From contig JAITUR010000012.1 of the NCBI GenBank assembly GCA_031286205.1, positions 1 to 46,356 on the forward strand: a DNA stretch of 46,356 nt, read 5' to 3'. Position 1 is the stretch's first letter, and every line of letters starts with the position of its first letter. The position numbers and the translations under genes are program-made. The notes beneath the pieces were generated by a model. That model did not search any database. It saw only the letters and a list, made by a program, of their open reading frames with translations, and had not been told where the DNA came from. The stretch comes from Treponema sp. (GTDB taxonomy: Bacteria; Spirochaetota; Spirochaetia; Treponematales; Breznakiellaceae). Positions 17,311 through 27,275 of this stretch are shown here, piece by piece.

Positions 17311-17958
17311 ATGGAATTGTGCGAAAATTGTAAAGCTGTCCCCGTACGGCAATTACTAACCCTGGCTGCCTCGGGTCAAATTAAATGCGATAAAAATGAT
17401 ATCGATAAAATTCTTCGCGACTGCCATATTTCTCAGTGGGAGCATAATTCCCGTTTTTGCGGAACTTGCGGTACAGAAAATCCGGAAATAATCATAAATG
17501 GGCAGGAAACGCCGCACCGTCTTTGCCCTAAATGCGGCAGGCAGGAATACCCAAGAATTTGCCCCGCAATTATTGTTATTATTACCGACGATAACGACAG
17601 AATCCTTCTGGCGCACAACAAGAAATTCCGCAAAGGCGTTTACAGCCACATATCCGGTTTTAACGAAGCGGGCGAAAGTCTGGAAGAAACAATCGTGCGC
17701 GAAGTATGGGAAGAAGTAAACATCAATATAAAAGATATTGAATATGTAAAATCCCAGCCCTGGCCGTTTCCAAACTCGCTTATGATTGGTTATCGCGCCC
17801 GTTATGCCTCCGGCACCGTCAAACCCGACGGCGCAGAAATAATTGATGCGCAGTGGTTTACCAAAGATATTTTAAGGCAGTTTGGACAGCCCGGTTTGCC
17901 GGAATTACCCGCCGAAGGATCATTATCAAGATGGTTAATAGACCGCTGGTTAGGTTAA
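17311..17958 (+). CDS. nudC: NAD+ diphosphatase (NudC), short form
   Basis: The enzyme hydrolyses NAD(H) to NMN(H) and AMP, and in other bacteria also removes NAD caps from RNA. The 215-residue protein has the zinc ribbon (C50, C53, C72, C75), a full Nudix box (GFNEAGESLEETIVREVWEEVN, 116-137) and the SQPWPFP signature (148-154) that marks NADH pyrophosphatases. It is shorter than the E. coli enzyme because most of the N-terminal domain is missing. A TGCTATAAA extended -10 (17301-17309) touches the ATG, so the start of transcription would be close to or just inside the start codon. A TTG at 17317 is therefore a possible alternative start. Confidence 0.92.
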   Translation: MELCENCKAVPVRQLLTLAASGQIKCDKNDIDKILRDCHISQWEHNSRFCGTCGTENPEIIINGQETPHRLCPKCGRQEYPRICPAIIVIITDDNDRILLAHNKKFRKGVYSHISGFNEAGESLEETIVREVWEEVNINIKDIEYVKSQPWPFPNSLMIGYRARYASGTVKPDGAEIIDAQWFTKDILRQFGQPGLPELPAEGSLSRWLIDRWLG

Positions 17959-17964
17959 TGATAC

Positions 17965-17993
17965 TTGAGAAAAAGTGAATCGTAGCTTATACT
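17965..17993 (+). promoter_or_regulatory. Promoter of the WD40 lipoprotein-uvrB operon
   Basis: TTGAGA (17965-17970), a 17-bp spacer and TATACT (17988-17993) predict a start of transcription near 18000. The leader of about 32 nt carries AAGGAG at 18020-18025 before the ATG at 18032. Confidence 0.65.
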
Positions 17994-18031
17994 TCTATAT
18001 ATTGATATTGAAAAATATTAAGGAGTTATTT

Positions 18032-20293
18032 ATGGCGAAAAAAATCAATTTTATATTAAACATTTTACTGGCAGTTGCTTTTTTATGGAGCTGTGCAAGC
18101 TCTGCTCCGGCACCTGTTACTGAACTGGAAGTAAGGGGCGTTGTTTCTGTCATTGCGGAAGGGGATGTGGTTATTTATCCTCAGTTGGGAAATAATAGCG
18201 GTGTTTCTGCTGTTGCCTGCAATAATAACGGTTTGTTTATTCTTTCTGCTTCCGGCAATACTTTTAAATTGTGGAGTGTAAATACCGGACGCGAAATCAG
18301 GACTTTTTCCGGGCATACAAATGTTGTTCATTCCGTTGCGTTTAGCCCGGACGATAACTTTGCTGTTTCCGGCTCCGCAGACAGAACTATCAAACTATGG
18401 GACATAAACACAGGCGAGCTTCTAAAAACTTTTACCGGGCACGGTGATATTGTATATTCGGTAGTGTTTAACTCTGACGGAACACAACTGCTTTCCGGTT
18501 CCGCAGATAAAAATGTAAAATTATGGGATATTGAAACAGGAAGGCAAATAAAGAATTTTAAGGGTCATTCATCCGCTGTTTTATCGGTTGCGTTTGTTCC
18601 TGACGGAGATAAGGTTCTTTCCGGCTCCAGAGATAACACTCTAAAATTGTGGGATGTTACCCGCGGACGGGTAATTCATACGCTTGTTGGCCACACAAGA
18701 TGGGTAAGGTCTGTAAGTGTCAGCCCTGACGGAAAAAGAGCTTTGTCCGGTTCCGACGATAACAGTATAAGGCTGTGGAATCTTGAGACAGGTCAATCAA
18801 ACAGAACATTTAACGAGCACGAAAGAAGTGTATTGTCCGTAAGTTTTAGTCCGGACGGGGACTTTGCGGTATTTGCTTCTGCCGACAGAACTGTAAAAGT
18901 ATTCGATATGGAAATAATGCGTATTACAAAAAATTTTACGGCGCATGACGGTGTTGTAACATCGGCAGTATTCAGCTCTGACGGAAAACGCATAATCTCC
19001 GGCTCCGAAGATAAAACAATAAAATTATGGGATATCAGTTCCGGCCAGGAAGTTAGAACTTTTGCGGGTTTTACCAACAGTGCAACTGCGGAAACATTCA
19101 GCCCTGACGGTTATTTTGCAATTACTTCTTCCTACACAGAAAATAATAATCTAAATTTATGGGACATTGTAAACGGCCGCGGCCAAAGAGTATTTCTGGG
19201 TACTAACGGATTAATCAGCTCGGTAAATTACAGCCCCGATGGAAAACAACTGCTCTCCGGTAATCTGGACGGAAACATTCGTCTGTGGGATGCAACAGCA
19301 GGACAAGAAACACGAATACTGCAGGGGCATACGCATCCAACTCAAACAGTTATATTCAGCCCTGCAGAAAACCGCGCAATTTCCGGAGCGGACAATGGCA
19401 GTATCAGATTGTGGGATACAGGAAACGGTCGCACTCTAAATGTTTTAACAGGACATAAGGGTGCTGTTTATTCATTGGGATTTAATATAGATGGCAGGCG
19501 CTTTGTTTCGGCTTCTGCAGACAAAACAATTAAAATATGGGATGTAGCAAGCGGCAGCACACTTAGAACTTTCTCCGGACACGGCGGCGCTGTTTATTCT
19601 GCAGCATTAACCATTGATGGCAGACAAATTCTTTCCGCTTCTGCCGACAAAACTGTAAGAATTTGGGATGTAGTAACCGGCAGGGTATTTAAAACTTTTT
19701 CCGGACACAGAGAAGCCGTTACATACGCAAAATTTAATTTTGATGAATCTCAGATTTTTTCCGTCTCTAAAGATAAAACTGTAAAAATATGGGATGTAGC
19801 ATCAGGAAAAGAAATACGAACTATTCTCTTTCCTCAGGATAATATAAATTCTGTTACATTCACCCCTGACGGAACACGAATTCTTTTTGGTTCCACAGAA
19901 GGTATAGCCCGTCTTTGGGATTTAATAAACGATGTAGAAATTGTCGCGTTTATTCCGGTTATAAACAGGGAAACCGCCAGAACCACAAGTTTTGAATGGG
20001 TTTGCATTACACCGGATGGATATTACACAGCTTCTACAAATGGGGATCAGTTTCTTAATGTTCGTGTTGGCAATGAAGTTACGGGTTTAAACAGCTTCCG
20101 CAATGTTTTATACAACCCAAATATAGTGCGCTCCCGTCTGATTGGCGAATACGAAACAGCGGCTGCCGGCAAAGTAGAAACTCTGACAATACCCTCATCG
20201 CCCACTTCTCTGCCAAGAGTTGTACCAAGAATAATACCCACTTTTTTGGATGAACCCGAAGAAACGAAAGAAGCGGAAGAAGCGGAAGAGTAG
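18032..20293 (+). CDS. WD40-repeat lipoprotein with 14 blades
   Basis: The 753-residue protein starts with a lipoprotein signal (MAKKINFILNILLAVAFLWSC; the lipid-bearing cysteine follows the relaxed lipobox FLWS). I count 14 WD40 repeats by their LWD-type ends (KLWDINTG, KLWDIETG, RLWDATAG and so on). That is enough for two seven-bladed propellers. The protein ends in an acidic tail of Glu and Ala. WD40 propellers act as binding platforms, and this one would sit on a membrane facing the periplasm or cell exterior. The start at 18032 is preferred over an in-frame ATG at 17975 because it follows AAGGAG and begins the signal peptide. uvrB follows after 12 bp without its own clear ribosome binding site. 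Confidence 0.9.
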   Translation: MAKKINFILNILLAVAFLWSCASSAPAPVTELEVRGVVSVIAEGDVVIYPQLGNNSGVSAVACNNNGLFILSASGNTFKLWSVNTGREIRTFSGHTNVVHSVAFSPDDNFAVSGSADRTIKLWDINTGELLKTFTGHGDIVYSVVFNSDGTQLLSGSADKNVKLWDIETGRQIKNFKGHSSAVLSVAFVPDGDKVLSGSRDNTLKLWDVTRGRVIHTLVGHTRWVRSVSVSPDGKRALSGSDDNSIRLWNLETGQSNRTFNEHERSVLSVSFSPDGDFAVFASADRTVKVFDMEIMRITKNFTAHDGVVTSAVFSSDGKRIISGSEDKTIKLWDISSGQEVRTFAGFTNSATAETFSPDGYFAITSSYTENNNLNLWDIVNGRGQRVFLGTNGLISSVNYSPDGKQLLSGNLDGNIRLWDATAGQETRILQGHTHPTQTVIFSPAENRAISGADNGSIRLWDTGNGRTLNVLTGHKGAVYSLGFNIDGRRFVSASADKTIKIWDVASGSTLRTFSGHGGAVYSAALTIDGRQILSASADKTVRIWDVVTGRVFKTFSGHREAVTYAKFNFDESQIFSVSKDKTVKIWDVASGKEIRTILFPQDNINSVTFTPDGTRILFGSTEGIARLWDLINDVEIVAFIPVINRETARTTSFEWVCITPDGYYTASTNGDQFLNVRVGNEVTGLNSFRNVLYNPNIVRSRLIGEYETAAAGKVETLTIPSSPTSLPRVVPRIIPTFLDEPEETKEAEEAEE

Positions 20294-20305
20294 TCAAGTA
20301 AAAAT

Positions 20306-22294
20306 ATGCGTGAATTTGAAGTTGTATCCCCATACAAACCTGCAGGAGATCAGGGTGAAGCTATTGCCGCGCTTGCAGGCGGTATAAAGGCGGGCGATCA
20401 ATACCAGACATTGCAGGGTGTTACCGGCTCCGGTAAAACTTTTACAATGGCAAAGATTATCGAAAAAGTGCAAATGCCCACTCTTGTTGTCAGCCACAAT
20501 AAAACGCTTGCCGCGCAGTTGTACCGCGAGTTTAAGGGGTTTTTCCCGCACAATGCCGTAGAATACTTTGTCTCTTATTACGATTATTATCAGCCGGAAG
20601 CTTATGTGGCAAAGAGCGATCTTTACATAGAAAAAGATTTTTCTATAAATGCCGAGATTGAGCGAATGTGGCTTTCTGCGGCGCGCAGTATGATGGAACG
20701 CGAAGATGTAATAATTATTGCGACGGTGTCGTGCATTTACGGCATGGTAACTCCCGATGTTTACAAAAAGATGACTGCCACTTTTTCGAAGGGCGAGACT
20801 GTAGATGTGGAGTCGCTTATGCGCCGCTTTGTGGAATTGCAGTACGAACGCAATGATGCCGTTCTAGAACGAGGCCGTTTCCGCCGCCGGGGAGATACGC
20901 TGGAGATCTTCCCCGCTTACATGGAAGAAGCCTACCGTGTGGATTTGGACTGGGACTGTGTCGAACAAATTCGGCGTTTTAACCCTATATCCGGCGAAAT
21001 ACTGGAAGAGCTTGATCGCGCCTTAATTTACCCCGCCAAACAATTCGTTATGCCGGCGGAGATGGTGCAGAATTCTTTAAACACAATCAGGGAGGAATTA
21101 AAAGAGCGGCTGGAATATTTTAAAAACAATGGAAAAATAATGGAAGCCGAGCGGCTTAAAACCCGCGTTGAATATGATATAGAAATGTTAACCGAGATGG
21201 GCTACTGCCCCGGAATCGAAAACTATTCCGCAATTTTGGCAGGGCGTAAACCGGGCGAAACCCCCGACACCTTGGTTGACTATCTTCCAAAGGAACATCT
21301 GACATTTATCGATGAAAGCCATGTTACCTTGCCGCAGTTGGGTGCGATGTATCTTGGCGACCGCAGCCGCAAGCAAAGCCTTGTCGATTACGGTTTCCGC
21401 CTGCCCTGCGCCCTGGACAACCGCCCTTTGCGCTTTGACGAGTTCGAAGAAAGGCTGGATAAAACTATCTTTGTTTCTGCAACGCCCGGCAAGGCGGAAG
21501 TAGAAAAATCCGCGCGGGTGGCTCAGCAGATAATACGCCCTACCGGTCTTCTTGATCCGGAAATCGAGGTGCGCTCAAGCGAAGGGCAAATGCAGGATAT
21601 TTATAAAGAAGTTCAGAACCGCATAAAAGCCGGGGAACGCTCGCTTATTCTTACGCTTACAAAAAAAATGGCGGAAGATCTTACCGATTATCTTTCCGGG
21701 CTTGGACTAAAAGTCCGTTATATCCACAGCGAAGTAGAAACAATCGAGCGTGTGGAAATTCTTACGCAGCTTAGGCAGGGCGAGTTTGATATTTTAGTCG
21801 GCATTAATTTATTGCGCGAAGGTATCGACTTGCCGGAAGTTTCGTTCATAGCAATTCTGGATGCCGACAAGATTGGGTTTTTGCGGTCGCTTACTTCGCT
21901 GATACAGATTATTGGGCGGGCTGCCCGAAATGCCGCAGGCAAGGTAATAATGTATGCCGACCGCACAAGCGATGCCATGCAGCAGGCAATTGCCGAGACC
22001 AACCGCCGCCGCGAAATACAGACGGCGTACAACAAAAAACACGGCATAACCCCGTCAACGGTAAAGAAGGCAATTGCGGATATACTTACCCGTCATGCGG
22101 AAGAAGCAATAGATGCGGCAAGCACTACTGTCGAAGTATTAAAGAAAAAACACAATATACTCATACCCGCCCAGCGCAAGCAGTTAATTAAAGCTCTGGA
22201 AAACGAAATGTTTGAACACTCAAAGAATCTGGAGTTCGAACAAGCAGCGGCAATCCGCGACGAGATTCAGAGAATTAGGGATGCTTTGGTGTAA
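20306..22294 (+). CDS. uvrB: Excinuclease ABC subunit B
   Basis: UvrB is the damage-verification helicase-like subunit of nucleotide excision repair and works in the cytoplasm with UvrA and UvrC. The 662-residue protein has Walker A GVTGSGKT (38-45) and the beta-hairpin region around YYDYYQPEAYV. Helicase motifs include TFIDESHVTLPQ, FVSATPG and the QIIGRAARN arginine finger. A UVR domain at the C-terminus (LENEMFEHSKNLEFEQAAAIRDEI) contacts UvrC. Length is normal. It lies 12 bp behind the WD40 lipoprotein gene and probably depends on that promoter. No LexA-like operator was seen. Confidence 0.98.
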   Translation: MREFEVVSPYKPAGDQGEAIAALAGGIKAGDQYQTLQGVTGSGKTFTMAKIIEKVQMPTLVVSHNKTLAAQLYREFKGFFPHNAVEYFVSYYDYYQPEAYVAKSDLYIEKDFSINAEIERMWLSAARSMMEREDVIIIATVSCIYGMVTPDVYKKMTATFSKGETVDVESLMRRFVELQYERNDAVLERGRFRRRGDTLEIFPAYMEEAYRVDLDWDCVEQIRRFNPISGEILEELDRALIYPAKQFVMPAEMVQNSLNTIREELKERLEYFKNNGKIMEAERLKTRVEYDIEMLTEMGYCPGIENYSAILAGRKPGETPDTLVDYLPKEHLTFIDESHVTLPQLGAMYLGDRSRKQSLVDYGFRLPCALDNRPLRFDEFEERLDKTIFVSATPGKAEVEKSARVAQQIIRPTGLLDPEIEVRSSEGQMQDIYKEVQNRIKAGERSLILTLTKKMAEDLTDYLSGLGLKVRYIHSEVETIERVEILTQLRQGEFDILVGINLLREGIDLPEVSFIAILDADKIGFLRSLTSLIQIIGRAARNAAGKVIMYADRTSDAMQQAIAETNRRREIQTAYNKKHGITPSTVKKAIADILTRHAEEAIDAASTTVEVLKKKHNILIPAQRKQLIKALENEMFEHSKNLEFEQAAAIRDEIQRIRDALV

Positions 22295-22317
22295 TCAGAG
22301 AACGGGATATTGCTTGC

Positions 22318-23022
22318 CTACTTTTCCAAAATTAGCAGGGTTTTGGGGTCAAGCTCCATTGCTATAGATTTGGAAATGATCGAGTCCCTGTCTTTTGATA
22401 TTGAAATCTCTACATAATCGCTCTTGGGGTTCAATACAATTACAATATCAATGGAAGATGTAAATTCGCTTAACACTACAGGAATGTTTTCCTTATCGTA
22501 TTGCCCTTCTCCGTCCTGCACCGAACAACTGTACCAAATTGCAACACCAAGCTCTGTGGCAAAGGTTTTAATATTTGCCATATTCTCTGCATTTGTTTTA
22601 GAAAAATCAAAGCCATCTATTATGATCGAGTCTGCCTTAAAACCTCCGTCAATAATCATTGCGCGCAGGCTTTTTATTATTTGCTCTACAGTTACTCCGT
22701 TCTGGTTAAAATTCATTAATACGCGGTTTACTGTAAGGCTGTCTTTAATTTCGGCGGCATTTCCCAGATTTTCCTTGCCGGTAAGTTCTTCGAAAATATC
22801 CTGGTACCATGTAAGCACATAATGAGTATGCTGAGTAAAAGAAACATGGATTACCTTTTTATCCTGGAGCAGTTTATCCAGAGCAAGCTGCACAAGAACC
22901 GATGTCTTACCCACTCCAGTTGGAGAGGCGACAATTCCAATTTCACCGGCTTTTAACCCGCCATGAATTGATTTTTCGAACAACCTTAACGGACTGCGCT
23001 TTATAAGCTCTTCTTTTCCCAT
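22318..23022 (-). CDS. KaiC/DnaB-like RecA-fold ATPase
   Basis: The 234-residue protein is a single RecA-type ATPase domain. It has Walker A SPTGVGKTS (33-41) in a KaiC/DnaB-like setting (GGLKAGEIGIVASPTGVGKTSVLVQLA) and a Walker B strand SIIIDGFDF. There is no helicase N-terminal domain and no recognisable partner-binding motif, so the function is unknown. The start codon lies 1 bp after the EF-G stop codon, which suggests an operon with coupled translation. Its pairing with EF-G may hint at a role in translation or stress response, but that is only context. Confidence 0.82.
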   Translation of the reverse strand: MGKEELIKRSPLRLFEKSIHGGLKAGEIGIVASPTGVGKTSVLVQLALDKLLQDKKVIHVSFTQHTHYVLTWYQDIFEELTGKENLGNAAEIKDSLTVNRVLMNFNQNGVTVEQIIKSLRAMIIDGGFKADSIIIDGFDFSKTNAENMANIKTFATELGVAIWYSCSVQDGEGQYDKENIPVVLSEFTSSIDIVIVLNPKSDYVEISISKDRDSIISKSIAMELDPKTLLILEK

Positions 23023-23023
23023 G

Positions 23024-25108
23024 TTATCTCTCCTTCTTTTTTTCCGCCGCTTCTTTAATTAAAGCATCGGAAATGCTCTGCGGTACTTTTGCGTATTTTT
23101 CAAATTCCATTGTAAATTCTGCCTTGCCCTGTGTCAAAGAACGCAGGGTTGTAGAATAGCCGAACATTTCGCTGAGTGGAACTTCCGCTTCCACGCGGGA
23201 GAATGTTCCGTCTTCTACCGACGAAGAAATAATACCGCGCCTTTGATTAATCGATCCAAAAATATTTCCCTGGAATTCTGTGGGACCTTCCACCGATACT
23301 TTCATAATCGGTTCCAGAATACACGGCTTTGCTTTGTTGTATGCTTCACGGAATGCGCCAATTGCCGCCTGTTGGAAGGCAATATCCGAAGAATCGACAG
23401 GGTGGCTCTGACCATCATTAATTAAACAGCGAATGTTTACGATTGGGAATCCTATCAAACTGCCTCTCTTGCAGGCTTCCTTAAAGCCCTTGTCGCAGCT
23501 TGGCACATATTCTGTAGGAATAGTGCCGCCCTTAATCATATCGACAAACTCATAGTCGCCGTCTGCAAAAGGTTCCATATAACCGGCAACGCGCCCAAAC
23601 TGACCTGAACCGCCGGTTTGTTTTTTATGAGTGTAGTTAAACTCCGCTTTTTGCGTAATTGCTTCACGGTAGGCAACCTGCGGCATACCGGTATCAACAT
23701 CGCACTTGTATTCGCGTTTCATGCGCTCGATATACACTTCCAGGTGAAGCTCGCCCATTCCTTTAATAATTGTCTGGTTCGATTCCGCATCAACATAGGT
23801 CTGAAAGGTGGGGTCTTCTTTGGTAAATCGATTAAGCGCTTTTGCCATTTGATCCGCGCTTTTCTTGTCTTTGGGAGTAACAGCAAGCGAGATAACGGGA
23901 TTCGGCACAAACATCGATGTCATTGCATAGTTTAAATTACCGCCGCAAAAAGTGTCGCCGCTTGCACATTCAATGGCGAACAGGGCAACAATATCGCCGG
24001 GCGCGCCCTCGTTAATATCTTCCATGCTTTCCGCGTGCATACGAACAAGACGGCCAACCTTAAACTTTTTACGGGCGCGGGTGTTAACCAATTCATCGCC
24101 TTTTTTAAGTTTTCCCTGATAAATACGCACATAGGTAAGCTGGCCATATTGACCGTCTTCCAGCTTAAAACCAAGGGCGACAGTCGGTTTTTTTTCATCG
24201 GAAGAAAGTTCTATTTTTTCTTCGTTATTGTCTAAATCAAGCGCGTAATTTTTAATCTCGGTAGGATTGGGAAGGTAATTGGTAATCCCGTCCATCAAGG
24301 GCTGGATACCTTTAAATTTATATGCCGATCCAAGCATAACCGGCACAAACTGTTCGGAAAGGGTTCCTTTGCGGATTGCCGTATGAATCACTTCCTCGGG
24401 AATATCGCCGCCGCCCAAAAACAACTCCGCAAGTTCATCGGAAAACATGGAAAGGGCATCCAGCATTTCCTCGCGGTATTTGCCGGCTTCTTCTTTTAAA
24501 TTTGCAGGAATATCGTCTATACGAAGTGTTTCCCCCTGCGCCCCATCAAAATAAATTGCCTTCATTCTGATAAGGTCTACAACGCCTTCCAGTTTGTCTT
24601 CCAATCCGATTGGGGTCTGAATCATTACCGCGTTAAGACCAAGCTTTTCGCGAAGCTGCATACGAACCTTAAAAGGATTAGCCCCTGTACGGTCGCATTT
24701 GTTAATAAACGCAATACGGGGGACATTGTATCGTTTTAATTGACGGTCAACCGTGATTGACTGGGACTGTACTCCGCCGACCGAACAAAGAACCAAAACC
24801 GCTCCGTCTAAAACTCGCAGAGAGCGTTCTACCTCGATAGTAAAATCGACATGCCCGGGTGTATCTATTACATTGATAGTATAATCTTTCCAATTTACCT
24901 GGGTTGCGGCAGATTGAATTGTAATGCCGCGTTCCCTTTCAAGTTCCATGTGGTCCATAGTCGCCCCCACTCCATCCTTGCCCCGGACTTCGTGAACGGC
25001 GTGAATTTTTTTGCTGTAGAACATAATTCGTTCAGATAGGGTTGTCTTCCCTGAATCAATATGGGCGCTAATCCCGATGTTCCGCATTTTGCTGACTTCA
25101 ATACTCAT
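23024..25108 (-). CDS. fusA: Elongation factor G, spirochaete/mitochondrial EFG1 type
   Basis: EF-G is the GTPase that moves tRNA and mRNA through the ribosome after each peptide bond. The 694-residue protein has P-loop AHIDSGKT (15-22), DTPGHVDF and NKCD motifs, followed by domains II-V. Its wording ([31 protein letters not shown]) matches mitochondrial EFG1 and its spirochaetal relatives rather than the usual bacterial EF-G. Spirochaetes with this type normally carry a second, EFG2-like protein for ribosome recycling. The second gene is not in this window. An AAGGAG ribosome binding site lies upstream of the ATG. Confidence 0.96.
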   Translation of the reverse strand: MSIEVSKMRNIGISAHIDSGKTTLSERIMFYSKKIHAVHEVRGKDGVGATMDHMELERERGITIQSAATQVNWKDYTINVIDTPGHVDFTIEVERSLRVLDGAVLVLCSVGGVQSQSITVDRQLKRYNVPRIAFINKCDRTGANPFKVRMQLREKLGLNAVMIQTPIGLEDKLEGVVDLIRMKAIYFDGAQGETLRIDDIPANLKEEAGKYREEMLDALSMFSDELAELFLGGGDIPEEVIHTAIRKGTLSEQFVPVMLGSAYKFKGIQPLMDGITNYLPNPTEIKNYALDLDNNEEKIELSSDEKKPTVALGFKLEDGQYGQLTYVRIYQGKLKKGDELVNTRARKKFKVGRLVRMHAESMEDINEGAPGDIVALFAIECASGDTFCGGNLNYAMTSMFVPNPVISLAVTPKDKKSADQMAKALNRFTKEDPTFQTYVDAESNQTIIKGMGELHLEVYIERMKREYKCDVDTGMPQVAYREAITQKAEFNYTHKKQTGGSGQFGRVAGYMEPFADGDYEFVDMIKGGTIPTEYVPSCDKGFKEACKRGSLIGFPIVNIRCLINDGQSHPVDSSDIAFQQAAIGAFREAYNKAKPCILEPIMKVSVEGPTEFQGNIFGSINQRRGIISSSVEDGTFSRVEAEVPLSEMFGYSTTLRSLTQGKAEFTMEFEKYAKVPQSISDALIKEAAEKKKER

Positions 25109-25178
25109 TTTCTAAAAACTCCTTATATTGGGATAACATAACTAAAATAAACAAAAATGTAAAGGGGGGGCAATTCTT

Positions 25179-26114
25179 CTAATTCGGCAGCAGTTTTAAC
25201 ATCTGGATTCTTTCATTTCTAACAACCATAACCCAGATATACGGCGGGTCGTAGATAATATTGCCGGGTCTAGTTAAATAATTAAAGTATAAATAGTTAT
25301 TATCAACACCAAGATGTTCTACTTTAATTATATGTAAAGTATTCTCTGGTTTACTAATATTTATCTTTTCTATATGTGCAGACTTGGACCGAATATAATA
25401 AAATAGCCAGCAATCTGTATCTCTAATTGTTATAGAAACATTCGGATAATAATAGAAAAAACTAGAAAAATCAGAAATATTTACAGTTTTTTCAAGTATG
25501 AAAGTTTCATTATTATAATTGAAAAAATAGAAAAAAGATACCCCCTGATTTCCTAAACAAAACCACAACAAATCATTAGCTTTATCATATCCCATTAACA
25601 GAGGGAAAGAAGATTTTAGCTCTGTATCGAATAATTCGGCTTCATCCATGATGATCGTTTCTCCGTTAATTAAATTAATTTTAATAAACTGTGAATAAAA
25701 GAAGCCATCATAATTTCTAATTGGATTTGAATATTGTATTAAAGCAAAATCATTTATAATAAAAAAACCTTGGTACCCAAACATACGCAAATTATGTTTA
25801 ATGGCATCAGGAACCTGTATTTCAATTTCTCTGGTTTTTACCATTGTATTTTTATCAAAAATAAAAATATTGTTTTCTGTCCTTAAATAAACAAAGCCAT
25901 TGTTTTCGAATAAATCAAAATCATTTTTTATACCTGCAATATCAGAATTATAAGAATGGTACCAAACACTGTCTGTTATATCGAAACTCCCGATAATTTT
26001 TGCACCGGCTTCTTGTGAATTATATGGGAGTCCTTTTGAATTATCACAGTCGCAATTACAAAGAAAAAAGATTATTAATAAAAATATAATATATTTACTA
26101 ATAGTCTTAATCAT
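25179..26114 (-). CDS. Lipoprotein with possible beta-propeller fold
   Basis: The 311-residue protein has a lipoprotein-type signal (MIKTISKYIIFLLIIFFLCNC; the lipid-bearing residue is probably C20). The mature part is rich in aromatic residues and beta-strand patterns (VYLRTENNIFIFDKNTMVKTREI, LLWFCLGNQGVSFFYFFNYN), as in six-bladed beta-propellers. I do not recognise a family. It is the last gene of a three-gene operon of exported proteins, and its start overlaps the preceding gene by 8 bp. The base composition is clearly AT-richer than the housekeeping genes nearby. Confidence 0.75.
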   Translation of the reverse strand: MIKTISKYIIFLLIIFFLCNCDCDNSKGLPYNSQEAGAKIIGSFDITDSVWYHSYNSDIAGIKNDFDLFENNGFVYLRTENNIFIFDKNTMVKTREIEIQVPDAIKHNLRMFGYQGFFIINDFALIQYSNPIRNYDGFFYSQFIKINLINGETIIMDEAELFDTELKSSFPLLMGYDKANDLLWFCLGNQGVSFFYFFNYNNETFILEKTVNISDFSSFFYYYPNVSITIRDTDCWLFYYIRSKSAHIEKINISKPENTLHIIKVEHLGVDNNYLYFNYLTRPGNIIYDPPYIWVMVVRNERIQMLKLLPN

Positions 26115-27267
26115 TATAATGTCCTAGCAATTCTTCTAAAAAATTTCTAATTTTATCTGTTTGTACATTGCTATGAAAAAAATCACGACTAGTAATTCCA
26201 TTTACAGGAAATCCAGCAGGAGCATTTATAACAATACAATGAACAGGGTTGTTGTTTTTTCTATTAATTTCCCTGCGGTTTATATAAGAATCAATATAAT
26301 CTACATAATCATTACTATTTACAAATAAAATATACACATCCATATGATATGTAGATATTATAGCAGATGATATATTGGAAGAAAAAACATCTTTTAATTT
26401 ATTAAAATTTATATAATCATCTTTACGAATTTTATCATACATATACTGAAAATAAGTATTCTTATTATCTGAAGAAGAGCTTTTATAGCCAGATTCTAAT
26501 GAAATTGTTTCAAACATAACCATATTAATGTTATTTCTTAAATTATTATTTTTAATAAAATTGAAAGGAGCACCATTTTTAAAAATGTCTTCTACATATT
26601 CTCTAAAATATCTAATTTGATCAGCTCGATACCCTTCTGCCATAATAGTTGCATTAATACTGTTTATACCTATTTCATTTGATCTAAGAATGTATTTTAT
26701 ATCTGGCTTTAAATAGGGGCTATAAGTTAATTGATCATTTATAAAGAAATTATCTCGTTCAACAAACTCTGTTTCTAAAGATACTTCAGCTCGTGATCTG
26801 TATGAGTAGTTCAACGAAATATCATTTTTTGTTCCAATTTTTAAGTTTGTATTAAAAATGGTATTATTTGTTAAAACAGTATTTTGAGAATAAAAAAAAG
26901 GAAGGCTTTCTGTTCTCAAAAAATTGGTTATAATAATCCCTAAATTATAATATTCAATATTATCACTATATTTATCATTATAGATAGCTTTAGAAGCATA
27001 ATAAGCATTGGTATTGAAATTTAATATACTTGGTTTGTTGTTATTGAATCGTATAGATTCCATAATTTCTATTGGAGGCCGATAAAGAGAAGAATAAGGG
27101 ATAGATATACTAATAGTGTCTATTTTATTATTACCTTCACTATAACTTGACCAATCTCCCTCAAAATTTGGCTGAGTAAATCTAATATAGATTCTATCTA
27201 CTTCAGCACGGGGTGTACAACTAACAAATAATATCGTTACAAATACAAAAAACGATAAATTTTTCAT
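26107..27267 (-). CDS. Lipoprotein resembling M64 peptidases but without the zinc motif
   Basis: The 386-residue protein has a lipoprotein signal (MKNLSFFVFVTILFVSC). The region from about residue 200 (INATIMAEGYRADQIRYFREYVEDIFKNGAPFNFIKNNNLRNNINMVMFETISLESG) resembles the start of the IgA-peptidase M64 catalytic domain. That domain normally continues to an HExxH zinc site. Here the protein ends at FLEELLGHYND, where the first histidine and glutamate of the motif appear lost. It may be an inactive or shortened relative, or only a distant one. It lies between two other exported-protein genes; the downstream gene overlaps its end by 8 bp. Confidence 0.6.
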   Translation of the reverse strand: MKNLSFFVFVTILFVSCTPRAEVDRIYIRFTQPNFEGDWSSYSEGNNKIDTISISIPYSSLYRPPIEIMESIRFNNNKPSILNFNTNAYYASKAIYNDKYSDNIEYYNLGIIITNFLRTESLPFFYSQNTVLTNNTIFNTNLKIGTKNDISLNYSYRSRAEVSLETEFVERDNFFINDQLTYSPYLKPDIKYILRSNEIGINSINATIMAEGYRADQIRYFREYVEDIFKNGAPFNFIKNNNLRNNINMVMFETISLESGYKSSSSDNKNTYFQYMYDKIRKDDYINFNKLKDVFSSNISSAIISTYHMDVYILFVNSNDYVDYIDSYINRREINRKNNNPVHCIVINAPAGFPVNGITSRDFFHSNVQTDKIRNFLEELLGHYND

Positions 27268-27275
27268 GAATTTAC

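Noticed and set aside
17975-18031. An upstream ATG for the WD40 lipoprotein
   Set aside because: It overlaps the predicted -10 region, has no ribosome binding site and would put 19 residues before a good lipoprotein signal.
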